From Bacillus sp. ISL-37 (GTDB lineage: Bacteria > Bacillota > Bacilli > Bacillales > Cytobacillaceae): 64,000 nucleotides of DNA. This document shows positions 1 to 8,258 of this stretch, piece after piece; position 1 is the first letter of the stretch, and every line of letters starts with the position of its first letter. The stretch spans positions 1 to 64,000 of the forward strand of contig NZ_JAGGQL010000028.1 of NCBI RefSeq assembly GCF_018613315.1. Reading direction: 5' to 3'. The position numbers and the translations under genes are program-made. The notes beneath the pieces were generated by a model, which saw nothing but the letters and a program-made list of their open reading frames with translations, was not told the DNA's origin and did no database searches.

Positions 1-599
1 CTAAAGACGTGGAAAGGTAGTAGGCTAATATTTCTGTTGTAGCGCCGTCCTTTACGCAGGATAAATATGCTTTTTGGCCCTTTCCAAAATAGAGATAAGT
101 AATATCAGTAAGCAGAACTTTTCCGGGTACTTCCTGATTGAATTCACGGTTAAGAAGGTTAGGGCAGGTTCGATGTTCCTGGGTTGCCTTGGCCATCTTA
201 CGATATGGATTGGCTTTCCTTATCTTTGTTACAAGATTATATTTTGCCATTAAACGCCTAATCTTCTTGTGGTTCATGACAGCTGAATAATCATTCTCCA
301 TGATCATTTTAATCTGGAGGGCACCTACTTTTTCTCTTTTGCTTATGAAAATTTCTCGGATTAACTCTATATCCAATTCATCCTGCTCGTCACGTTGTGC
401 CCGTAATGGTGCAGCCTTCAACCAATCATAGTAGCCACTTCGGCTGACACCTGCCAGTTCACACAGATAGGAAACAGCTTTATTTAACTGATGTATTCTG
501 ATCGTTTTCTCAATCAATGAAAACTTCTCAGCTGCCGTTAATATCGTTTCTTCTTCAACGCCTGCCTTTCTAACTCTTCCAGCTTTTTTAGGAAGTCAT
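1..599 (-). CDS. IS3-family transposase OrfB, partial (rve/DDE domain)
   Basis: Read in the -1 frame relative to orfA, the minus strand is open from the slippery site to the window edge. It encodes KTIRIHQLNKAVSYLCELAG and GVSRSGYYDWL (the HTH_21-like front of OrfB), then LLTDITYLYFGKGQKAYLS, which holds the first Asp of the DDE catalytic triad. The rest of the triad lies beyond the edge, so activity cannot be judged. A separate TTG start at 519 is possible, but the frame is open back into orfA, as expected for expression by frameshifting. Confidence 0.8.
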
Positions 600-969
600 T
601 CTCTGCCTCAAGGAATTTAATTCTCGCTTCAGCTTTCCTTAATTTCTCTTCCACGGAAAGCTGCTTTGATGAGGGACGTCCAGTACTCCCTTTTCCTCTG
701 CGTTCCGTAAGGAAACCTTCCTCTCCAAACCTTTCATATGAATCCCTCCAACGCTTTAGACAGCGTTTGGGCTGTTCCTTGCCGATCATGTCTAGGTCAA
801 AGCCCTGTTCAATAAAGATTTGTGTTGGTATTTTTCCACTTTTGTAATCCATTACTGCTTTTAGCTTAAACTCAGGACTATAGGAGATAGACCTTTCAGA
901 AGCACTCAAAACATTGGGATTCTTCTCAAGCTCTTTAATTTGGAATTCGTTATAAATATTCTTACTCAT
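538..969 (-). CDS. IS3-family transposase OrfA (helix-turn-helix)
   Basis: A 143-residue protein. Its first two thirds are the DNA-binding part of an IS3-type transposase: a helix-turn-helix with SPEFKLKAVMDY, then a second helical segment around LKRWRDSYERFGEEGF. The basic linker GRPSSKQLS is followed by a C-terminal leucine-zipper-like stretch (KLRKAEARIKFLEAENDFL) used for multimerisation. The start at 969 is chosen because GGAGG lies six bases upstream; a longer frame to 1011 has no such site. The A6G slippery site sits in its last codons, so orfA is expected both alone and as the front of an OrfAB fusion. Confidence 0.85.
   Translation of the reverse strand: MSKNIYNEFQIKELEKNPNVLSASERSISYSPEFKLKAVMDYKSGKIPTQIFIEQGFDLDMIGKEQPKRCLKRWRDSYERFGEEGFLTERRGKGSTGRPSSKQLSVEEKLRKAEARIKFLEAENDFLKKLEELERQALKKKRY
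593..599 (-). promoter_or_regulatory. A6G slippery heptamer for -1 frameshifting (orfA to orfB)
   Basis: On the minus strand orfA reads CTA AAA AAG CTG. The heptamer A-AAA-AAG is the classical IS3-family -1 slippage site, and a shift there joins orfA directly to the open orfB frame. Confidence 0.65.
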
Positions 970-1014
970 GATAATCCTCCGCCCATATTCATTAAATCTA
1001 TTGAAACACAAAAA

Positions 1015-1059
1015 ACCCCAGATAGGGGCACTTTTTTATCAGTGTCCGCTATCCGGGGT
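1015..1059. repeat. Imperfect hairpin inside the IS end
   Basis: ACCCCAGATAGGGGCACT (1015-1032) and AGTGTCCGCTATCCGGGGT (1041-1059) are near-complementary arms around a T-rich loop. They lie between the IS tip and the orfA start. Such a hairpin could block read-through transcription or hide the ribosome site of orfA; that role is inferred. Confidence 0.5.
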
Positions 1060-1097
1060 ATAGTTCATACACGAAGGGCTGACCTTTTTTAAAACTC

Positions 1098-1292
1098 CTA
1101 AACAAACCACCTAATATAAACCCCAACAGCTATGAATGATAACAAAATAACCACCACATAAATCATTGTAAGATTCGTCGTGTTTTTTTTCGTGGCTTTG
1201 CTATATTCCTCGTCTCCCTTGCCGGAAAGTAACAATGTTGACAGCAGTGCTCCAATGAGAATAATGATGACTAAAACAAGACCAAGGGTCAT
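1098..1292 (-). CDS. Small two-helix membrane protein
   Basis: A 64-residue protein with two hydrophobic helices (residues 3-24 and 41-62) joined by a charged loop, GKGDEEYSKATKKNTTNL. The site AGAGGTG precedes the ATG at normal spacing, so translation is likely. It resembles small Bacillus proteins that databases sometimes label a potential contributor to bacillithiol synthesis; I would not rely on that name. It is monocistronic, between the IS and the divergent VOC gene. Function unknown. Confidence 0.6.
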   Translation of the reverse strand: MTLGLVLVIIILIGALLSTLLLSGKGDEEYSKATKKNTTNLTMIYVVVILLSFIAVGVYIRWFV

Positions 1293-1432
1293 GTAAACAC
1301 CTCTTAATTTAATATCATCTTAATTATAACAAACTACATCGAAAGTCTGAGAAATTCTCATTCCTATCTCCGACCTCAAAGGTGTTTCTTCACTATATAA
1401 TAAAACTAAAGTATTGAATCGAGGTGCTGAAG

Positions 1433-1855
1433 ATGAAGAAATCTTGGTCTAAAAAAATGCCTGCTGTCCAATTCAGGATTGCACGGCCAACGGATCAGTT
1501 GGAAAAGGTCGTTGAATTTTACCGCGATGGTGTAGGGCTTAAAGTAGTAGGTTCATTTGAAAAACATGATGGCTATGACGGCGTGATGCTTGGTCTGCCT
1601 GATTTGAGCTATCACCTTGAGTTTACCCAGCATGAGAATGGAAGTCCCTGTCCCGCGCCAACAGAAGACAATCTATTGGTCTTCTACATTCCTGACAAGG
1701 AAGCGCGAGACTCAATCGCCGGGCGGCTGCATGATATGGGCTATCCGGAGGTCGAGCCGGAAAATCCGTATTGGAAAAATGCCGGGGTGACGATTGCCGA
1801 TCCGGATGGCTGGAGAATCGTGCTGCAGAATACTGAAGGGCTCGGCAGTAACTAA
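1433..1855 (+). CDS. VOC-family (glyoxalase/bleomycin-resistance fold) protein, YycE-like
   Basis: A 140-residue cytoplasmic protein with the two beta-alpha-beta-beta-beta modules of the vicinal oxygen chelate fold. Family-typical stretches are FRIARPTDQLEKVVEFYRDG near the start, GYDGVMLGLPDLSYHLEFTQ in the middle and ENPYWKNAGVTIADPDGWRI at the end. It closely resembles B. subtilis YycE from memory. The substrate is unknown; VOC proteins may be dioxygenases, lyases or binding proteins. The start at ATG 1433 is preferred over GTG 1424 because GAGGTG at 1421-1426 is then at correct spacing. Confidence 0.8.
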   Translation: MKKSWSKKMPAVQFRIARPTDQLEKVVEFYRDGVGLKVVGSFEKHDGYDGVMLGLPDLSYHLEFTQHENGSPCPAPTEDNLLVFYIPDKEARDSIAGRLHDMGYPEVEPENPYWKNAGVTIADPDGWRIVLQNTEGLGSN

Positions 1856-1901
1856 AACGAAAAGCACCTCTGCGGGGCTCAAGTGAGAAGTGCCTTCTCC
1901 T

Positions 1902-4082
1902 TTAAAACTTCAACTCCCCAACCTTTTCATAGCTGCCCATTTTATGACTTGTAATTTTTTCGGCGGACAGGGCGTACATTGTGTCTCCGATATAGAGCAG
2001 GCGCTGAATTTGGTGCTCCCATTCTTCGTAATACGGCATGTCACCGTTTATATGGGTTATTTTTGACTTAAGGTGGATACCAGTTTCAGGGTCAATATCG
2101 TAAACATAAGCCCCCTGATATTCAAAGATTTGTTCGTATTCATTCTTCTCACTGTTCCGGTAAACCGAGATCGGGAAGGCAAAGATGTCTTTGTCTTTAT
2201 TGAACAGCAAAGCTTTATGGTCATGGTTCAATGGTGAGTAAGTGCCGCGACCCCCAATGACCTCAGTGAATTTCTCTTTAGGATTGGACATGTCGCTCAC
2301 ATCGAACAAGGAGATTTTAACTCCATCTGTCAGGATACGCGGCTGCGACGCTCCTTTTTCAGCGACGATTTTCGTATCCTGGCCGAAGCCGATGATATGG
2401 TTCTCATCATATGGGTGCAGGTAATTGCTGAAGCCTGGGATTTTCAATTCGCCGAGCACCTTAGGATTGGCTGGGTCGCTTGCATCAAACACAAACAGCG
2501 GATCTGTTTCTTTAAAAGTAACCATATAGATTCGGTCACCCATGAACCTTGCGGAATAGATTCTCTCCCCGCGCGCCAGTTCTTCTATCTTCCCGGTTTC
2601 CTTTAAATTTTTATCCAAAATATAGAGATGGTTGCTAGAAGGGCGTTGTTCATCCCACGCATAGCCTTTCGTCGTTACCACCCGGAAATAGCCATTATGC
2701 TCATCCATCGAGAACTGGTTCAGCACGGTTCCTGGTACGGTGGCGGAGCTGTGGTATTTTACATCCAGTCCCTTAACCTCAAATTTATGGACATCGGTGT
2801 CCGGAGCAACCACCCCTCGATCCTTCCGCTCCATATCACCATAATTCTCGACAGCCAGGTAGAGGTTTTCCTTCGACATATACAGCTGGTTGCCGCTGCC
2901 CAAATACGTGGTCATCGCCACTTCCTTTTTTGGCTGGTCAAGATCAAGCGCAGCAATCAATGTATAGTTCGGCTGGCGTGATTCCGGGAAATAGCTAATA
3001 TCGTCATAAGCGACTGTTTTTTCCTTTGATCCCAATACGGTATCAGAGTACTTCGGCCTGATATCAATCTTCCGGTTCTCCTTTAGCAGCCAGTAATCCG
3101 GGTAATGCTGCGTGATAAGATAGACAAGGTTCTCCACCTTCCTTGCCGAGACATAGTGACCCTCCACTTTGACTTCACGAACCTGTTTGGGTTCAGCAGG
3201 ATTACTAACATCATAGACAATGATTGTAGTTAACTGCATCATCGGTGCAATCAATGAGTCCTTAGCGACATCTTCATATGTCCTGTAAATTTCATTGTAT
3301 TGATGGCCAATGACCACCAGCTGATCGTCTTGCAGGAACAGTTGGTTAGGTGAAAAATTTCCATCAAAACGGATTGTCGAGAGGACCTTCATCTGTGCGC
3401 CTGGCACTGCCTGGATGATTCGCACCTTGTCATGCTCAGCCTGGAAAATACTTTGCCCATCTGTTTTGACGATATCCGCTTCATCTACACCCTGCACCTG
3501 GACATTTGTTTCGGATACATCCCCACCGCCACCGGACTTATCGGCAGCCACTGACTCCTCCGTCGCCTTATCCTCGCCAGCAGAGAAGGATTCCTTTAAA
3601 CCGCCAAACCAGCTCCGGGCCTCTTTCTCTTCCTCGATAATCTCTTCAAAATAGCTCGCCAGATTCTCCTGTGAGCCAACCGTCGGAAGGGTTTCTTTTA
3701 CAACGAACGTCCAGTTGTTCTCAGAGTTCAGCTCCCTGCCAAGCGCAGATTGAATCCCTTTATTAAAATGAACGGTATACTCCTTCGCTTTGAGGTCATA
3801 ACCGTTTTTCGGAGGATGGATGTAAATGGTTTTCCGGTCGTCACCCAGCTCCAGCTTCGTGTCGAGCTTCTCTCCGTTTTCATTCATCACGAAAATCAAA
3901 TCAGCATTGATACTTTCTTCAGAGATTTTCTCGGAAAACTCTAGCTTCCACACCTTATTCGGCAGAACCACATGCTCCTCTTCCCACGCATTGACCACCT
4001 TGAACTGGGGCAAAGAATAAAAAGCCACCGCTACTATTGAAATGAGCAACAAACCGCTTATTAACCACCATTTTTTCATCAT
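1902..4082 (-). CDS. Secreted or membrane-anchored beta-propeller protein with SbsA Ig-like domain
   Basis: A 726-residue protein. Residues 5-24 form an N-terminal hydrophobic segment after MMKKWW that acts as signal or anchor. Residues 33-130 look like an SbsA-type Ig-like domain (LPNKVWKLEFSEKISEESI to NNWTFVV). A low-complexity linker with Lys, Ser and Gly follows, and from about residue 190 a long propeller domain begins with the family-typical VQVQGVDEADIVKTDGQSIF. This matches the secreted beta-propeller family (Pfam Beta_propel). Repeated YDVSNP and FDVSD motifs mark blades. The role is unknown; an extracellular binding or wall-associated function is inferred. Its promoter region contains the ATAGCGA array. 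Confidence 0.85.
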   Translation of the reverse strand: MMKKWWLISGLLLISIVAVAFYSLPQFKVVNAWEEEHVVLPNKVWKLEFSEKISEESINADLIFVMNENGEKLDTKLELGDDRKTIYIHPPKNGYDLKAKEYTVHFNKGIQSALGRELNSENNWTFVVKETLPTVGSQENLASYFEEIIEEEKEARSWFGGLKESFSAGEDKATEESVAADKSGGGGDVSETNVQVQGVDEADIVKTDGQSIFQAEHDKVRIIQAVPGAQMKVLSTIRFDGNFSPNQLFLQDDQLVVIGHQYNEIYRTYEDVAKDSLIAPMMQLTTIIVYDVSNPAEPKQVREVKVEGHYVSARKVENLVYLITQHYPDYWLLKENRKIDIRPKYSDTVLGSKEKTVAYDDISYFPESRQPNYTLIAALDLDQPKKEVAMTTYLGSGNQLYMSKENLYLAVENYGDMERKDRGVVAPDTDVHKFEVKGLDVKYHSSATVPGTVLNQFSMDEHNGYFRVVTTKGYAWDEQRPSSNHLYILDKNLKETGKIEELARGERIYSARFMGDRIYMVTFKETDPLFVFDASDPANPKVLGELKIPGFSNYLHPYDENHIIGFGQDTKIVAEKGASQPRILTDGVKISLFDVSDMSNPKEKFTEVIGGRGTYSPLNHDHKALLFNKDKDIFAFPISVYRNSEKNEYEQIFEYQGAYVYDIDPETGIHLKSKITHINGDMPYYEEWEHQIQRLLYIGDTMYALSAEKITSHKMGSYEKVGELKF

Positions 4083-4224
4083 ATTTCGAACCCCCTTGTA
4101 AAATTAGACGGGGATTGCTTGCTATTGTTTCAGGTTCCAACCTAAAAATTACAATTCAGGAAGAAATCTCATGAAAGAGCTGGCTACTTTGCTTTAAGAT
4201 ACGAAGTTCAACTTTACCGGAAAA

Positions 4225-4347
4225 ATTTTTATAGCGAAAAATCAAATTTTATAGCGAAAAAATCTTTTTTATAGCGACTTTTTTGTTTTTATAGCGAGTT
4301 TCTAATTTTTATAGCGAACTGGAAATTCTGCTCGTTTTTTTCCAATT
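4225..4347. repeat. Array of five ATAGCGA boxes at exact 20-bp spacing, with hairpin cap
   Basis: ATAGCGA occurs at 4231, 4251, 4271, 4291 and 4311, always preceded by a T-run. The spacers are AT-rich and differ. The array ends in TGGAAATTCTGCTCG followed by T7 and CCA, whose TGGAAA and TTTCCA ends can pair. A second array at 8771-8907 has the same boxes, spacing and cap. It fills most of the gap between the diguanylate cyclase gene end and the start of the beta-propeller gene. Confidence 0.85.
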
Positions 4348-4356
4348 GGCTTGTAT

Positions 4357-4388
4357 GAAAAAAGCTCCTCCGCATCACGAAGGAACTT
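4357..4388 (-). terminator. Terminator of the GGDEF-EAL gene, overlapping its stop codon
   Basis: On the minus strand AAGTTCCTTC pairs (with G-U) to GGAGGAGCTT, followed by T6. The stop codon TGA lies in the loop, so the last codons form the 5' arm. Confidence 0.7.
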
Positions 4389-6555
4389 TAATTCCAGGAA
4401 ATTCTTCTCCTGGCACGGGTTTGCTGAAGTGATAGCCTTGAGCTTCATTGCAGCGGTGCTGCTTCAATACACCTAACTGGTCTTCTGTTTCCACGCCTTC
4501 CGCAATGACGGACAATCCCAGGTTATGCGCCATTAAAATAATCGTTGTGGCAATGTTTTCGTCGCTTTTATTATCGGCGATGTCCTTCACAAAGCAGCGG
4601 TCGATTTTCAAATGATCAATCGGGAATCTCTTCAGGTAACTCAGCGAGCTGTAGCCTGTACCGAAATCATCAATCGAGATATTCACTCCAAGCTCCTTCA
4701 GCTCATGAAGAATCACACTTGCTTTCTCTACGTCCATTGTCATGCTTTCAGTAATCTCAATCGTCAGGAAGCGCGGCTCTACTCCGGCCAACTCAATTGT
4801 TTCTTTAATCATCGGAATCAAATCAGGCTGATAAAATTGGCGAATCGATAAATTCACTGATACCGTCAACCCATCCATTCCATTACTGTGCCAGTCCTTG
4901 AGCTGCAGCAGGGCTGTTTTCAGCACCCACTCACCAATCGGAATGATCAATCCCGTTTCTTCCGCTATCGGAATGAACTCATCTGGTGATACATGACCAA
5001 CTCTTTCATTTTGCCAGCGGATAAGCGCCTCCGCTCCTTTAATCTCATTCTTGCATAAGTTTACAATCGGCTGATAATGAAGCGCAAATTCATTACGCTC
5101 GAGTGCTTTGCGGAGCTCATTTTCAATCTGAAGCCTTTCAAAAGCTTTTCGATCAAGCAACACATCATACATCTGGTAATTATTGCGCCCCTGCTTTTTT
5201 GCCTGATACATCGCGACATCCGCCTTGCTCAACAGCATGTCAACTTCCTCACCATCATCTGGGTAAAAGCTCATGCCTATACTCGTTGAGATGAAAATAT
5301 CTGTACCATCAATTGCAAAAGGCTCCTCTAATGCCTTGAGTATGTTACGGGCCACAGCTTCGGCTTTTTCTTTCGTCGTATGCTCTAGTAAAATAGTGAA
5401 CTCGTCCCCGCCCTGTCTCGAGAACAAGTCACCGTCTCCCAGGCAATCTTTTAATTTATCAGAAACATGCACAAGAAGCCGGTCACCAATCGAATGGCCT
5501 AGAGAGTCGTTCACGTACTTAAATCGATCGAGGTCGAGGAACATCAGACTCATTTTTTCTTCCTGTTCCAGATTTGTCTCGGCAATGGCATTTTGGACCC
5601 TTTCATCAAACCGTCTGCGGTTCGCCAGCCCGGTCAACGCATCATGATACGCCATAAAATCAATTTTTTCTTTTGCCCGATAGTGCTGAATCACAAGGCT
5701 GGTGAGGTCTGTTGCTTTTTCAATGATCTTCCGGTCCTTCTCGCGTGGAGATCTCGTACTGCAATAATACATGCCAAATGTGCCAATCACCCTCTGGTCA
5801 TCATCAAAAACTGGTGATGACCAGCAAGCCTTCAAATCATAGGGAAGAGCCAGCTCACGGTAATGTTCCCATAATGGATCGTTCTCAATATCTGTCACGA
5901 CTACAGATTTTTTAAAAAAGGCCGCCGTGCCACAGGAACCAGCCGTAGGACCAATAGGCATACCATCAACTGCTGCATTATATACTGGCGGCAAATGTGG
6001 AGATGATCCATGATGCAATTTCATTTTCTCTTGATCCGCAATCAGGATGGAACAGTGTGCGCCGTCCGTGAAACTCTCGATGAAAAATACTATTTCATCA
6101 AGAACTTCCTGAAAACCAGCTCCCTTTGCCATCATTTTAAGGATCCGGTTTTGGCCTCTCACCAATGCCTCGAGCTCCTTTTTTTCTGTGATATCCTGTG
6201 CGCAACCGACAACTCCCAGGATTTCATCTCCAACCTTAATCGGCACTGCTGTGATCATCAGATTGACACGCTCACCTGTCCCCTTCTTTAAAATGACCGT
6301 TTCAAACCTCTCACGTTCTCCTCTTGTGACCCGTTTAAAATGCTTTATTGTTTCCTCAAGATAATCGTCATGAACAATCGATATAAAATTCATTTCCATA
6401 GCTTCATCAATGGTATAACCCGTTATGGCTACCGCCTCTTCATTAAAAACAATAAAATTCCCTTCTCTATCAAGGGCATAGCACCCATCATGGTTATAAT
6501 CAAACAAGGATTTATATACCTCAAAAAGAGAGCTGTTATTCAAATCTGGCTGCAT
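4375..6555 (-). CDS. PAS-GAF-GGDEF-EAL cyclic-di-GMP enzyme
   Basis: A 726-residue soluble protein. A PAS domain (about 10-125) is followed by GAF (about 150-290), GGDEF (about 300-460) and EAL (about 470-715). The cyclase motif is intact (RQGGDEF), and so are the phosphodiesterase motifs AEALIRW, DDFGTGYSS and AEGVET, so both synthesis and breakdown of c-di-GMP are possible; which dominates cannot be read from sequence. No membrane segments are seen, so sensing is probably cytoplasmic through PAS and GAF. The start at 6555 is chosen because GGGGTGA lies five bases upstream; a start at 6573 lacks a good site. Confidence 0.9.
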   Translation of the reverse strand: MQPDLNNSSLFEVYKSLFDYNHDGCYALDREGNFIVFNEEAVAITGYTIDEAMEMNFISIVHDDYLEETIKHFKRVTRGERERFETVILKKGTGERVNLMITAVPIKVGDEILGVVGCAQDITEKKELEALVRGQNRILKMMAKGAGFQEVLDEIVFFIESFTDGAHCSILIADQEKMKLHHGSSPHLPPVYNAAVDGMPIGPTAGSCGTAAFFKKSVVVTDIENDPLWEHYRELALPYDLKACWSSPVFDDDQRVIGTFGMYYCSTRSPREKDRKIIEKATDLTSLVIQHYRAKEKIDFMAYHDALTGLANRRRFDERVQNAIAETNLEQEEKMSLMFLDLDRFKYVNDSLGHSIGDRLLVHVSDKLKDCLGDGDLFSRQGGDEFTILLEHTTKEKAEAVARNILKALEEPFAIDGTDIFISTSIGMSFYPDDGEEVDMLLSKADVAMYQAKKQGRNNYQMYDVLLDRKAFERLQIENELRKALERNEFALHYQPIVNLCKNEIKGAEALIRWQNERVGHVSPDEFIPIAEETGLIIPIGEWVLKTALLQLKDWHSNGMDGLTVSVNLSIRQFYQPDLIPMIKETIELAGVEPRFLTIEITESMTMDVEKASVILHELKELGVNISIDDFGTGYSSLSYLKRFPIDHLKIDRCFVKDIADNKSDENIATTIILMAHNLGLSVIAEGVETEDQLGVLKQHRCNEAQGYHFSKPVPGEEFPGIKVPS

Positions 6556-6830
6556 TGCAGTCACCCCGTCCATCTACATTTTAAGTATATACATGTCATA
6601 TCGGCACTCCCTTACTATGGTTATACAGGTATTTTTTAACATTTAGGTCTGTTGGACTAGTTTTGATAGGGGATGCTCTAATCGAAATTCCATAGTACCG
6701 TTGAAAAATTTCGTTGTCGATAGAACAGTTCATAAAGACATGCTTAATGTAAATAAAAGTTTACAAAATGCAAAGGATATATTACATTTAGGGTAGATAA
6801 ACAAATATTACCAAAGGAGTAATCTTGTAA

Positions 6831-7034
6831 ATGTTAAAAAACTCTGTTCGTGAATTCCGAGCAAGATTCAGATTTTCACAGCAAGATTTAGCGGACAAGA
6901 TCGGTGTGACGAGGCAGACAATCGGACTGATCGAAAAAGGGGACTACGCTCCCTCCGTCACCCTCGCATTAAAAATAGCAGCTGCCTTCGAAGTACCAGT
7001 AGAAGAAGTGTTTCGCTTAGAAGGAGAGAAATGA
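6831..7034 (+). CDS. Small XRE-type helix-turn-helix regulator
   Basis: A 67-residue DNA-binding protein that is almost only a Cro/CI-type HTH: FSQQDLADKIGVTRQTIGLIEKGDYAPS. It lacks an effector domain, as in the short YozG/YgzD-like regulators of Bacillus that sit before membrane-protein genes. Its TGA overlaps the next gene's ATG (ATGA), so the two are translationally coupled. AAAGGAG precedes its start. It probably autoregulates this three-gene operon; that is inference. Confidence 0.85.
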   Translation: MLKNSVREFRARFRFSQQDLADKIGVTRQTIGLIEKGDYAPSVTLALKIAAAFEVPVEEVFRLEGEK

Positions 7035-7462
7035 CCATGTTAAAAAGAACTTTTCAATCACCGTTATTCAACATTGTTCTAATATTGGGCCTTGGTATCA
7101 TCATGATTGGCAACCACTATTCCGACCATGTTCCCGCCTGGCTTAACATTGATCCGATGGTTTTGGGCATTCCGATTCTGATCATGATTGCGATTATCCC
7201 TCTCTATAACAAACGCAACCCCGAAGATCCGATAAAGGCCAGCCTGATCCCGATGGAAATGCGAGAAGAGGATGAGGGTTTGCAGTGGCTAACTTTTAAA
7301 GCGGCCAGGAATGTGTACATCTTCTTTGCCACATCCATCCCGATCGCCATTGCCCTGACAGCGTATTTTAATCACATCCCGTATTTGCCCATCATTATTT
7401 TTATCATCATGGGAATTGCTCAGTACCTGATCTTCTGGTTCCAAATGAAACGTTACTCGTAA
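7031..7462 (+). CDS. Membrane protein in XRE operon
   Basis: A 143-residue protein with four predicted hydrophobic segments (about 12-29, 43-60, 92-110, 115-135) and a charged loop containing KRNPEDPIKASLIP. A second ATG at 7037 is an alternative start. It overlaps the HTH gene and lies 14 bases before the next gene. In related operons a short XRE regulator controls membrane proteins of unknown function. No enzyme motif is seen. Confidence 0.75.
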   Translation: MTMLKRTFQSPLFNIVLILGLGIIMIGNHYSDHVPAWLNIDPMVLGIPILIMIAIIPLYNKRNPEDPIKASLIPMEMREEDEGLQWLTFKAARNVYIFFATSIPIAIALTAYFNHIPYLPIIIFIIMGIAQYLIFWFQMKRYS

Positions 7463-7476
7463 AAGGAGGGAAATGT

Positions 7477-8226
7477 ATGGAGACGCGCCTGATCGTTACG
7501 GCAATCATTCTTGTTGTGCTTCTTGAAGGCTTTCTCGTTCATTTGTTTCTTTTATACCGGAAAGGAAAAATCAATGAGAATCCCTTGCTATTGATCTACA
7601 AAAAAGAAATGAAAATCCTTTTCTATGCTTTTTTTAAATGGAAACTCCCAGCTCCTGCCCAAGGTACTTTTTACTATCATAAAAAGTCGAACTACTTCTG
7701 GCTGTTTCTCGCCCTCGTCCATGAGCAGATCATCGAGATGATTGCTTTCCATATTTATTTAAGAAAAGAAGCGCCGGAAATCGCTCTGGCTATGCTGCTG
7801 CTTCACATATACAGCGTTTTTTACATAATGGGAGATTACAATTTATTGAGGAATACGCCGATCTTAGTGAAGAAGGATCGGATCCACATTAAAATTGGCG
7901 TTAGAAGAGAATTAAATTTTCCCTTGAGCGATATTGAAAGAATCCAGCCGGCAAAATTGAAGTATAACAACAGCGGCGGAATCATCCATGAAAAGTCCGT
8001 GTTCCATGCCACCGCCTTTCCGCGGGCGCTCACCAGGATTTTCGGGATGAGTGATGAGGCGAAGTATGAGATTATTTTCAAAGAACCGATGATTGCAAGA
8101 GGATATTTCGGCCAGGAAAAAGAAGTGCAAAAGGTGCTATTCTACATTGACCAGCCTGATGAATTCGCTGATTTGATAAAAGAAAAACTGGATCATATCA
8201 ATAATGATAGATTGGTAACCGTCTAA
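7477..8226 (+). CDS. Membrane protein with C-terminal PH-like domain
   Basis: A 249-residue protein, third gene of the XRE operon, with AGGAGGG before its ATG. The N-terminal half has several hydrophobic segments (about 6-27, 66-88, 100-125). The C-terminal half (about 125-245) is soluble, with the strand pattern VKKDRIHIKIGVRRELNFPL and a closing helix, like a bacterial PH-type domain. That reading is an inference from pattern, and function is unknown. A hairpin follows at 8227. Confidence 0.7.
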   Translation: METRLIVTAIILVVLLEGFLVHLFLLYRKGKINENPLLLIYKKEMKILFYAFFKWKLPAPAQGTFYYHKKSNYFWLFLALVHEQIIEMIAFHIYLRKEAPEIALAMLLLHIYSVFYIMGDYNLLRNTPILVKKDRIHIKIGVRRELNFPLSDIERIQPAKLKYNNSGGIIHEKSVFHATAFPRALTRIFGMSDEAKYEIIFKEPMIARGYFGQEKEVQKVLFYIDQPDEFADLIKEKLDHINNDRLVTV

Positions 8227-8249
8227 AGCCACTGAATTTTCAAGTGGCT
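8227..8249. terminator. Hairpin between convergent genes
   Basis: AGCCACT and AGTGGCT pair around a nine-base A/T-rich loop. The T-run is poor on both strands, so it is a weak bidirectional terminator candidate. Confidence 0.45.
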
Positions 8250-8258
8250 CTAGTGTCA

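Larger units (their letters stand above)
1..1067 (-). mobile_element. IS3-family insertion sequence, cut by the window edge
   Basis: Seen: two overlapping minus-strand reading frames with the layout of IS3-family orfA/orfB, and a likely outer end at about 1067, where the minus strand begins TGAACTATACCCCGG. IS3 elements start with TG and end with CA. The other end lies outside the window, so the terminal inverted repeat and target duplication cannot be checked. Family assignment is firm; the exact boundary is an inference. Confidence 0.8.

Noticed and set aside
5273-5647. Ser/Arg-rich frame opposite the GGDEF-EAL gene
   Set aside because: Shadow of a conserved GGDEF domain.
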